A stretch of DNA of 5,623 nt. Origin: Actinomycetota bacterium (GTDB lineage Bacteria > Acidobacteriota > Blastocatellia > Chloracidobacteriales > Chloracidobacteriaceae). Under the pieces are notes generated by a model, which did no database searches, was not told the origin of the DNA, and worked only from the letters and a program-made list of their open reading frames with translations. Both the position numbers and the translations under genes were made by a program. Positions 1-5,585 of the stretch are shown piece after piece. The stretch is taken from the NCBI GenBank assembly GCA_013298335.1, contig JAAFHI010000275.1, positions 1 to 5,623 on the forward strand. Direction: 5' to 3'. Each line of letters opens with the position of its first letter. Position 1 is the first letter of the stretch.

Positions 1-309
1 GGTCGAACCCTCATCGCCGAAGTCGCGGCAGAACGCGACCTGGTCTCCCGCCGGACTCCGGGCCGGGAGGCTGCCTTCGGAAAGTCGGACCGGTTGCACG
101 CCGACGCCGGGCAACGCCCAGAGCCACGGTTTCCCGGAAGCATTCGTGCGGGAAAACACGACCCAATCGCGGGTCGGATCGGGCCGGGTGTCGGTCTGGA
201 CCGCGGTCAGGCCGGTGTTCGAACGGACGATGCCGCCGTTCGAACACATTTCAAGCAGGGCAAACACGGTGAAGACCGACAGGAACAGATAAAGATGACG
301 TCGCGACAT
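1..309 (-). CDS. Partial exported PD40/TolB-like beta-propeller protein (N-terminal part)
   Basis: The reading frame starts at an ATG at 309 and stays open for 103 codons to the window's left edge, so the C-terminus is missing. The start is supported by GGAGGTG just upstream and by a hydrophobic N-terminus: Arg-rich residues 1-4, then an apolar stretch at about 6-19, fitting a signal peptide or membrane anchor. Cys22 follows L-E-M, which does not match a lipobox. From about residue 48 the sequence resembles PD40 (WD40-like, TolB-type) blades: a strand V-V-F-S-R, a G-K-P-W-L-W strand, then R-L-S-E-G and P-A-R-S-P-A-G-D-Q-V-A-F, matching the family pattern 'P-x-W-S-P-D-G-x-x-I-A-F' with Trp replaced by Arg and Asp by Ala. 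Such propellers usually act as periplasmic or surface binding scaffolds. It begins 13 nt after the TPR gene, so it is probably co-transcribed. The export signal and the blade are moderately supported; the partner is unknown. Confidence 0.72.
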   Translation of the reverse strand, partial: MSRRHLYLFLSVFTVFALLEMCSNGGIVRSNTGLTAVQTDTRPDPTRDWVVFSRTNASGKPWLWALPGVGVQPVRLSEGSLPARSPAGDQVAFCRDFGDEGST

Positions 310-312
310 ACC

Positions 313-319
313 CACCTCC
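313..319 (-). promoter_or_regulatory. Ribosome binding site for the PD40 gene
   Basis: The minus strand reads GGAGGTG, with its GGAGG core 5 nt before the ATG at 309. It fills most of the 13-nt gap after the TPR gene's TAA stop. It decides the start of the partial gene and supports translation from a shared message. Confidence 0.75.
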
Positions 320-322
320 GCG

Positions 323-1240
323 TTAAAAACTCCGGTAGAGTCGGACGACCAGGTCCGATTCGGCCCGCTGCCGGGTCAGCGGCGCGAAGTTGTAGTTCTT
401 CTCCTGGTTCTTTTCGAGCCGCACCTTGATGTGGAACGCACCGTGTTCCGACCCCACGAATCCGTTGATCTTCAGTTCCTTGATGGCCGGTCGCTGGGCA
501 GCGAAGGTGTGCTGGCCGTTGTCGGCGCGGAACGTGACCTCGGTCCGGGAGACGAACAGCGATCCTTCGCAGAAATTCCCGAAGACGCCGTCATGGTCGT
601 GAAACACCCGAAACACGGCCCCGCCGCCGAGGGTGATCGCCTGGGCCATGTTGCGTTCGGCTTCGGGGAGATTCCCCGTGACGTAAAGGTGGGTGTAGCC
701 GAGCATCGCGAAGGCTTTCGGGTCGGAAGGCCGAATGCCGGTGGCGGTCGTGAACCGGTTGAGGGCCAGATTGGCGTCGCGATTCTTCAGCGCCTCGACG
801 CCCTGATCGAACAGTTCGTCGTAATCGGGGCCGCGATTCGCCTTGTTCTTGAAGCCGCCGACGTTTTCCAGCGGTTCGCGCCCGCCGTTTTTGCCTTTTC
901 CATTGGAATTGGAGGGTGTCGTTCCTCCGCCACGGTAGTTGGCGCGAATGGCGGCAATGATTTCGGGGCGCGCGCCCGCGCCGATGAATTCCTGTTCGTC
1001 CTGGGCGGTCATTCGAAAATCCACCCCGCGCCGCTCGATTTCGCCGATGAACTCGGAAGTTGACAACCCGTTGACCTTCAGCGCCGCCAGCACGCCGGTC
1101 CGGCGAATGGGCCGCGAAGGGCGGCTTTCCGACTGCGCGGCAACCGTGCCCGCGAGCGGGACGGCGGTCCAGCCGAACCCGGCGACCGCGAACATCAGCA
1201 GAACCATCGAAATGTGCGAAAACAGTATTTTTCGTGTCAT
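323..1240 (-). CDS. Exported TPR protein with possible PH-like C-terminal domain
   Basis: This 305-residue protein has an N-terminal signal peptide: Arg/Lys at 3-4, a hydrophobic core at about 10-30, and a plausible cleavage after T-V-A-A at residue 35. Residues 48-103 form a short helical module (V-N-G-L-S-T-S-E-F-I, then F-I-G-A-G-A-R-P-E-I-I-A-A-I-R) that I associate with exported acidobacterial TPR proteins. A Gly/Asn/Lys-rich linker follows at 104-137. Residues 139-203 hold about two TPR units (A-L-K-N-R-D-A-N-L-A-L-N-R-F, then P-S-D-P-K-A-F-A-M-L-G-Y). Residues 205-305 alternate strand-like segments (G-S-L-F-V-S-R-T-E-V-T-F, I-K-E-L-K-I, A-F-H-I-K-V, Y-N-F-A-P) that suggest a PH-like beta domain. 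It lies 37 nt after the kinase with its own strong ribosome binding site. TPRs mediate protein contacts, so it may be a scaffold outside the membrane, possibly meeting the kinase tail. The TPR and export calls are fairly sure; the PH-like call is tentative. Confidence 0.85.
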   Translation of the reverse strand: MTRKILFSHISMVLLMFAVAGFGWTAVPLAGTVAAQSESRPSRPIRRTGVLAALKVNGLSTSEFIGEIERRGVDFRMTAQDEQEFIGAGARPEIIAAIRANYRGGGTTPSNSNGKGKNGGREPLENVGGFKNKANRGPDYDELFDQGVEALKNRDANLALNRFTTATGIRPSDPKAFAMLGYTHLYVTGNLPEAERNMAQAITLGGGAVFRVFHDHDGVFGNFCEGSLFVSRTEVTFRADNGQHTFAAQRPAIKELKINGFVGSEHGAFHIKVRLEKNQEKNYNFAPLTRQRAESDLVVRLYRSF

Positions 1241-1248
1241 GACGCTCC

Positions 1249-1256
1249 CCTCCTTA
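1249..1256 (-). promoter_or_regulatory. Strong ribosome binding site for the TPR gene
   Basis: The minus strand reads TAAGGAGG, a full match to the anti-Shine-Dalgarno core, with GGAGG 8 nt before the ATG at 1240. It sets the start of the TPR gene. I see no terminator in the 37-nt gap after the kinase, so read-through is expected. Confidence 0.8.
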
Positions 1257-1277
1257 CCGGGAAGAATCCCTTAAAAC

Positions 1278-2804
1278 TCACTGATCCAATGCTTTGAGTG
1301 CTTCCTTCCGTTTTTTTTCCCTGGCCTTGGCGACATTGTCCGAACCCGGTTTCCGAGTCGGTCCGGCTTTGGCGACCTTTTCCTTGCCGGTCGGTCCGGC
1401 CTTTGAAGCATCCTTTCCGTTTTCATTCGGCGGCTGGGGCTTCGCGGGCGGGGTGTTCGGCGACTGTCCGCCCGGTGACGGGGGCGGCGGCGGCGCGGTG
1501 GTTCCGGAATCGGGCTCGGCGGTCGGGAAATTCGGCTGGGTCGGTTCCAGCGGTTCTTCCATTTTCTTTGGGGCCGGGGTCGGCGTTTGCGGCGCGGGCT
1601 TTGGCTCGACCTTTGGCTCGACTTTTGGGGCCGGTTGCGACGCGCTGCCCGGCGCGGTCGGCTGGGACGGATCGGAGCGATTCACCCAGATGAAACCGAC
1701 GATGGCCCCGATGAAAAGCAGAAACGCCAGCGCCGCGACCGCTCCGACGGCCACTTTCAACACGCCCTTGCCACGCTCAGGCGCGGGCGGGGCCGGCCAC
1801 TGATATTCAGGCTGGGAAACCGGGGCCGGCTGGTACTGTGAAAATTGAGGCGAAGGCGGCGGCATTCCGGGAGACGAAACACCCGCCAGTCGGGTCACCG
1901 GCGGGGGCGCCTGATTCGCCGCCGCCGTCATCGCCGAAACCGCCGGGAAAATTCCGAAACCGCAGTTCGGGGTGGGCGACACCATCGAGGCGGCGAGCGG
2001 AATCGTCGTCAGGGCCGCATGGAAGTCCTCGGCGGTCTGGTACCGCTGGTTCGGGTCCTTCGCGAGCGCGCGCATGACCGCCTGCGCGAGCGGTTCCGGG
2101 ATGTGCGGCCCGAACAGGCGCGGTGTCGGCGGCGGCGTGTTGATGTGGGCCTGAAGGAGTTCGTACTCGCTGGCGCTGCTGAACGGCACGCGACCGGTCA
2201 GCATTTCATAGAGCAGTATGCCCAGCGAGTAGATGTCGCTCCGTCCGTCGGTTTCCTGCCCCTTGATCTGCTCCGGCGACATGTATTCAAGCGTCCCGAC
2301 GATGGCCCCGGCGCGCGTCTGGTGGGAACTTCCGAGCGCCCGCGCGATGCCGAAATCCATCACCTTCGGCGTGCCGTCGGGCAGAACGATGATATTGGAG
2401 GGCTTGATGTCGCGGTGGACGATGCCGTTCCGGTGGGCGTGGCCGATGGCGTCAAGGATGCCGCAGAACAGGGGAATCGCCTGTTCGCACCGCATCGCGC
2501 CGCCCTGCTCGACGAGGTGGTCGAGGGGCGTTCCGTGCAGGAACTCCATGACCATCGCGAACTGGTTTCCGACGGGCAGAAAGCCGTAGAGGATGGCGAT
2601 GTTCGGATGGCTGAGTTTGCCGAGCAGGACCGCCTCGGTCCGGAAACGTTCCACAAGTTGCTGATTCGACAGTAGTTCGGGTTTCAGCACCTTGACGGCG
2701 ACTTCGCGGTCGAGCATGACGTCCACGCCGCGATACACCGTCCCCATGCCGCCTTCCCCGATCTTGTCGAGTATGCGATAGGTTCCGATGATGCTGCCGA
2801 TCAT
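1278..2804 (-). CDS. Transmembrane Ser/Thr protein kinase (Hanks type)
   Basis: This 508-residue kinase transfers phosphate from ATP to Ser/Thr on proteins at the cytoplasmic membrane. All core elements are present: Gly-rich loop G-E-G-G-M-G at 16-21, Lys38 in V-A-V-K, Glu57 in the C helix, H-R-D-I-K-P-S-N at 130-137 with catalytic Asp132, D-F-G at 150-152, an activation loop with Thr163 and Thr171, S-P-E at 176-178 in place of APE, Asp190 and Arg254. It therefore looks active, of the PknB-like bacterial class. Residues 270-345 are a Pro/Gln-rich linker, and 349-374 are a single membrane segment. The outer 130 residues are low complexity: Pro-rich with K-V-E-P repeats, then Lys/Ala-rich. No PASTA, PEGA, TPR or propeller sensor is visible. 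The ATG overlaps the phosphatase TGA as ATGA, so the two are translationally coupled. The phosphatase, the FHA protein and the kinase itself are its likeliest targets by context. Confidence 0.96.
   Translation of the reverse strand: MIGSIIGTYRILDKIGEGGMGTVYRGVDVMLDREVAVKVLKPELLSNQQLVERFRTEAVLLGKLSHPNIAILYGFLPVGNQFAMVMEFLHGTPLDHLVEQGGAMRCEQAIPLFCGILDAIGHAHRNGIVHRDIKPSNIIVLPDGTPKVMDFGIARALGSSHQTRAGAIVGTLEYMSPEQIKGQETDGRSDIYSLGILLYEMLTGRVPFSSASEYELLQAHINTPPPTPRLFGPHIPEPLAQAVMRALAKDPNQRYQTAEDFHAALTTIPLAASMVSPTPNCGFGIFPAVSAMTAAANQAPPPVTRLAGVSSPGMPPPSPQFSQYQPAPVSQPEYQWPAPPAPERGKGVLKVAVGAVAALAFLLFIGAIVGFIWVNRSDPSQPTAPGSASQPAPKVEPKVEPKPAPQTPTPAPKKMEEPLEPTQPNFPTAEPDSGTTAPPPPPSPGGQSPNTPPAKPQPPNENGKDASKAGPTGKEKVAKAGPTRKPGSDNVAKAREKKRKEALKALDQ
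1599..1622. repeat. Two perfect 12-bp tandem copies inside the kinase gene
   Basis: The unit CTTTGGCTCGAC occurs twice in direct succession (1599-1610 and 1611-1622), followed by a decayed partial copy starting TTTTGGGG. On the coding strand it gives K-V-E-P twice, then K-P-A-P, in the kinase's outer proline-rich tail. Because 12 bp is a multiple of three, copy number can change without a frameshift, so tail length may vary between strains. Confidence 0.85.
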
Positions 2805-3619
2805 AACCCCACCATCACTTCCCGCGTTTCACGAACGTTTTTCGACTTCGCCGAAACGCTTGAAAGAAACAGCACCCCGACGGTGATGTTGTCGTGTCCG
2901 CCGCGCGATCTGGCGAGTTCCACCAGCGAGCGGCAGGCTTCCTCGGTCGGCAGTGAAAGCACCGCGTTGAGCATTTCCGCGTCGCCGACCAGATCGTGAA
3001 GACCGTCCGAACAGAGCAGGAACCGATCGCCGTCGCGTCCCGCGATGGGCGCTTCCCAGATTGCCGGGAGCACCGTCGGATGCGTCCCCAAAGCCTTTAA
3101 AATCACGTTTTTATCGGGATGGCACGCGGCCTCGGCGCGGGACAGAAGGCCCCGCCGGGCGCGGTCCATCACTTCGGAATCGTCTTCGGTCATTAAATAG
3201 ATGCCGCCGTCGCGAACCAGATAGAGGCGGCTGTCGCCGACGTGGGCGGAAAACGCCTCGCCGTCGAGAATCGCCAGCGCGGTGCAGGTCGTACCCATTC
3301 CGGCGAGGGTCGGATACCGCCGTACCGCCTCGCGGATGACCCGGTTGGCCTCGGTAAACCCGAGCCGGAGCGATTCACCGGGGGGCGCGGGGGCCGAGTA
3401 GTAGGCCCGCCGCACCACTTCCGCCGCCAGCCGGCTCGCGACTTCCCCTCCGGCGTGACCGCCCATGCCGTCGGCCACGACCGCCAGTACGCCCTTTTTC
3501 GCATTCGGCGAATCGGGGGCGGGAATTTCGTACAACCCGAAATCCTCGTTGATTTCACGGCGACATCCGATGTCGCTCACCATCCCGGCAATGACTTTTA
3601 ATTCGGCGGCGGATTTCAT
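2801..3619 (-). CDS. PP2C-family protein Ser/Thr phosphatase
   Basis: This 272-residue soluble protein matches the compact bacterial PP2C (PPM, PrpC/Stp/PstP-like) phosphatases, which remove phosphate from Ser/Thr using two metal ions. Visible motifs in order are R-x-x-N-E-D at 21-26, V-A-D-G-M-G-G-H at 48-55 with metal-binding Asp50, G-T-T at 109-111, G-D-S-R at 128-131, H-P-D-K-N at 167-171, C-S-D-G at 203-206 with metal-binding Asp205, and G-H-D-N-I-T at 241-246 with metal-binding Asp243. The common L-T-x-D-H-S segment reads M-T-E-D-D-S at 142-147, so the usual His is Asp. No signal peptide or membrane segment is seen, so it acts in the cytoplasm. Length fits the family. An AAAGGAGG site precedes the ATG. 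Its stop overlaps the kinase start by 4 nt, making it the probable eraser for that kinase and for what it phosphorylates. Confidence 0.95.
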   Translation of the reverse strand: MKSAAELKVIAGMVSDIGCRREINEDFGLYEIPAPDSPNAKKGVLAVVADGMGGHAGGEVASRLAAEVVRRAYYSAPAPPGESLRLGFTEANRVIREAVRRYPTLAGMGTTCTALAILDGEAFSAHVGDSRLYLVRDGGIYLMTEDDSEVMDRARRGLLSRAEAACHPDKNVILKALGTHPTVLPAIWEAPIAGRDGDRFLLCSDGLHDLVGDAEMLNAVLSLPTEEACRSLVELARSRGGHDNITVGVLFLSSVSAKSKNVRETREVMVGL

Positions 3620-3625
3620 GGGAAG

Positions 3626-3633
3626 CCTCCTTT
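3626..3633 (-). promoter_or_regulatory. Ribosome binding site for the phosphatase gene
   Basis: The minus strand reads AAAGGAGG, with GGAGG 6 nt before the ATG at 3619. It fixes the phosphatase start. It lies about 23 nt downstream, in transcription order, of the large intergenic hairpin, so the site itself stays outside that stem. Confidence 0.78.
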
Positions 3634-3656
3634 CTGAAGGACGGCGTGAACCGGGT

Positions 3657-3698
3657 GGAAGGGGGAAACGGCTGTGGAAAAACCCGTTTCCCCCTTCC
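3657..3698. terminator. Perfect 15-bp hairpin between protease and phosphatase genes
   Basis: Arms 3657-3671 (GGAAGGGGGAAACGG) and 3684-3698 (CCGTTTCCCCCTTCC) are exact reverse complements with a 12-nt loop. It sits 13 nt after the protease stop and 37 nt before the phosphatase start. In the transcript direction no U-run follows the stem (next bases ACCCGG), so it is not a textbook intrinsic terminator. It could be a partial terminator, an mRNA 3'-end stabiliser or processing site that sets different levels for protease and phosphatase, or a copy of a genomic palindromic repeat. The structure is seen directly; the function is inferred. Confidence 0.6.
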
Positions 3699-3711
3699 CC
3701 GCGACGCGGGG
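3697..3711. repeat. Small GC palindrome touching the protease stop codon
   Basis: The bases CCCCGCGACGCGGGG form a stem of 5 to 6 G/C pairs with a 3-5 nt loop. It directly abuts the TAG stop at 3712-3714 and shares its last 2 bases with the larger hairpin's arm. It may be part of one compound 3' structure. Its role is unknown. Confidence 0.5.
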
Positions 3712-5478
3712 CTACTTGCTGGCCGGGTTCATCAGTTCCATCCCGTAGCGGATCGGGACGGCATAGGTCACGCGCTGCGACCCCGCGTTGAAGATCGCGA
3801 CCACGCGGCCCTTGTTGTCGAACACCGGACCGCCGCTGTTGCCAGGTCCGGTCGAATTGATGGTGAGCTGGTAGGAATCGCCCATCGAACTGACCACCCG
3901 GTCGCGTCCGGCGGTCGTCGAATTGGTTTCGCCGCGCAGAATTGCGCCGATGTTGCCCGCGCTGAGGGTGATGTTCGGGACCGAGCGGGTCTTGGCTTCC
4001 TTGTTGAAGACGTCCTGCGAGGCGATGACGCCGTATTTGCGCGGGGTGAGTCCGGGGTAACCAAGAACGGTCACTTCCTCGCCGACCTTGATTGAATCGT
4101 AGGTATCCAGAAGTTCAACCGGTTTGACCTGTCCGGGGACGTCGATTTTCACCATCGCGACGTCGTGCCGGTCGGAAACGGTGGCGATATGTCCCTGAAT
4201 CCGCTGGGTTTTGTTGACGAAGGTGACGTAGAGGTAGTCGTTGCGGCCTTCAAAACCGCCCTGAAGGAATTTGCCGCCGGCCTGTCTCGTTTCCGCCGGG
4301 ACCCATTCCGGCATGGCCTGGAGGATTTCGATGGCGCCCGACTTCACGTCGAACACGCAGCCCTGCGGCTCGGCAAACTGGTAACTCGTCCGCCAGGTTG
4401 CGGCGACGTGCCGGTTGGTCAGAATGAACCCTTCGTTGCTGACCACGAAACCGGTCCCGGAATGTTCGCCGCCGATTGGCCGGTTGCCGTCCGCCGAGGT
4501 GGTCAGCCAGGGTTCGACCGTGTCGTCCGGCAGCCGGACAAACAGGGGCAGCCCGTTGTAGTACCGCTGGTACACCTGCTGGCCGGTCGGGGTGAAAATC
4601 AGCTTCCAGCCGACTTCAAAAAACACCACCGCGCCGGAATTGGCGTTGGCGACGGCGCTCGCGGTCAGCGGCGCTTCGGCCTGCTGCTTTTCAACTTCCG
4701 ATTTCGTGGCGTCGGCCTGCTGTTTCGCCTTTTCGGCGCTTCCCTGCGTGGTGGCGATCTGGGTATCCACCTGCTGTTTCTGCTTGTAGCCGAGATAGCC
4801 GAGGTACCCGACGATGCCCGCCACCACAACCAGCATGAAGGCGGAAATCAGGACCATCGCCATCCGGTTGGAGCTTTTCGACTGGCCGATCATCCGTTCG
4901 ACGGTCGCCTTGCCGATGCCCGAACCGCCTGGAGCAGTCATCGGAGCCGGATAGCCGGTTTGCGGGGCAAATCCGGCGGGCGCCGTCGGGGGACCGCCCG
5001 CCCCCGGCAGGACCATCTGCATCGGAGCGGCGGGGCCGGTCGGCACCCGGGTTTCCTTCGGAGCGGCAGGAGTCTCGCCCGCGATCCGCGTCGGACGCGG
5101 TTCGGTGTGCGGGTGCGGCTCGACATCGAACATGAATTCCGGTCCACCCGGACCGAACTGCACGATGTCGCCCGGATAGACCCGGACCGGGGCCGAAATC
5201 CGCTGCTTGTTGACGTAGGTCCCGTTGCGGCTGCCGAGGTCAAACAGCGTGAACGCCGGGGGTTCGCCGCCTTCAATGGTAATTTTCGCGTGGTGACGGC
5301 CCACCAGATCGTCGCGATCCGAGTCGTAATGAACCTTGCAGGCGGGATCGCGCCCGATTTCCAGTTCCGTCAGGTGGGTGATGGGAAATTCTTCGACCTG
5401 ATTGGCCCGCGAACCACTGAGATGGCGCAGGACAATTTTCGTCACGGTGGGTGATGCGTACATCGAGGTGCTGCTCAT
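3712..5478 (-). CDS. FHA-domain membrane protein with trypsin-like serine protease domain
   Basis: This 588-residue protein joins a phospho-reader to a protease. Residues about 13-118 are an FHA domain: I-G-R-D at 41-44, V-G-R-H-H-A at 59-64, G-S-R-N-G-T-Y-V-N at 82-90 and P-G-D-I-V-Q-F-G at 102-109. FHA domains bind phosphothreonine peptides. A Pro/Ala/Gly linker (120-190) leads to one membrane segment at about 207-229, then a Gln/Lys/Glu-rich probable coiled coil at 232-268. Residues 275-585 are a chymotrypsin-fold (HtrA-like, S1) protease with a full triad: His357 in T-N-R-H-V-A, Asp439 in D-R-H-D-V-A and Ser548 in G-N-S-G-G-P. No PDZ domain follows. The His-Asp and Asp-Ser spacings (82 and 109 residues) are longer than in DegP, so there are insertions. 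The expected topology is FHA inside and protease outside. The FHA position usually Ser is Gly60. It is first in the cluster, with AAAGGAG before the ATG. Domain calls are firm; substrate is unknown. Confidence 0.94.
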   Translation of the reverse strand: MSSTSMYASPTVTKIVLRHLSGSRANQVEEFPITHLTELEIGRDPACKVHYDSDRDDLVGRHHAKITIEGGEPPAFTLFDLGSRNGTYVNKQRISAPVRVYPGDIVQFGPGGPEFMFDVEPHPHTEPRPTRIAGETPAAPKETRVPTGPAAPMQMVLPGAGGPPTAPAGFAPQTGYPAPMTAPGGSGIGKATVERMIGQSKSSNRMAMVLISAFMLVVVAGIVGYLGYLGYKQKQQVDTQIATTQGSAEKAKQQADATKSEVEKQQAEAPLTASAVANANSGAVVFFEVGWKLIFTPTGQQVYQRYYNGLPLFVRLPDDTVEPWLTTSADGNRPIGGEHSGTGFVVSNEGFILTNRHVAATWRTSYQFAEPQGCVFDVKSGAIEILQAMPEWVPAETRQAGGKFLQGGFEGRNDYLYVTFVNKTQRIQGHIATVSDRHDVAMVKIDVPGQVKPVELLDTYDSIKVGEEVTVLGYPGLTPRKYGVIASQDVFNKEAKTRSVPNITLSAGNIGAILRGETNSTTAGRDRVVSSMGDSYQLTINSTGPGNSGGPVFDNKGRVVAIFNAGSQRVTYAVPIRYGMELMNPASK

Positions 5479-5585
5479 AAGCCTTCTCCTTTGTCGGTCG
5501 GATCAGGTCCACACGGGGCACACCCGCCGTGTTTTCCCTTTTACCGACCCAAGCGCAAAGAAGAAGGAAACAGCGCCAAAGAAAG
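5479..5585 (-). promoter_or_regulatory. Leader and probable promoter region of the cluster
   Basis: This is the only long non-coding stretch before the first gene, so a promoter is expected here or further right, but I find no convincing -35/-10 pair. It contains nested inverted repeats: ACACGG at 5511-5516 with CCGTGT at 5527-5532, enclosed by GTCGGT at 5493-5498 with ACCGAC at 5543-5548. They could fold a two-tier stem in the 5' leader, but with arms of 6 bp chance is possible. Confidence 0.35.
5486..5492 (-). promoter_or_regulatory. Ribosome binding site for the FHA-protease gene
   Basis: The minus strand reads AAAGGAG, with GGAG 7 nt before the ATG at 5478. This favours that start over the next in-frame Met (residue 6). 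Confidence 0.75.

Noticed and set aside
11..247. A 78-codon minus-strand frame at the left edge
   Set aside because: It overlaps the PD40 gene in another frame. Its translation is Arg/Pro-rich without motifs, whereas the frame starting at 309 has a ribosome binding site, a hydrophobic N-terminus and a PD40-like blade.
431..1063. A 210-codon plus-strand frame opposite the TPR gene
   Set aside because: The minus-strand gene has a signal peptide, TPRs and a perfect ribosome binding site. The plus frame has none of these, and its translation looks like antisense composition.
1259..1270. Short inverted repeat GGGA/TCCC in the gap between the kinase and TPR genes as a terminator
   Set aside because: The stem is only 4 bp, overlaps the region just before the strong ribosome binding site and lacks a U-run; chance is more likely.
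1845..2675. A 276-codon plus-strand frame opposite the kinase gene
   Set aside because: It is very Arg-rich, has no domain or clear ribosome binding site, and lies opposite conserved kinase motifs; it is a shadow of GC-rich codon use.
3657..3698. Calling the hairpin a CRISPR repeat or an insertion-sequence end
   Set aside because: Only one copy is seen. There are no spacers, no transposase and no target-site duplication, so neither is supported.
4165..5454. A 429-codon open frame on the plus strand opposite the FHA-protease gene
   Set aside because: It is antisense to a gene with complete FHA and protease motifs. The translation is rich in Arg/Gly/Val/His with no recognisable domain, as expected of a mirror frame in GC-rich DNA.
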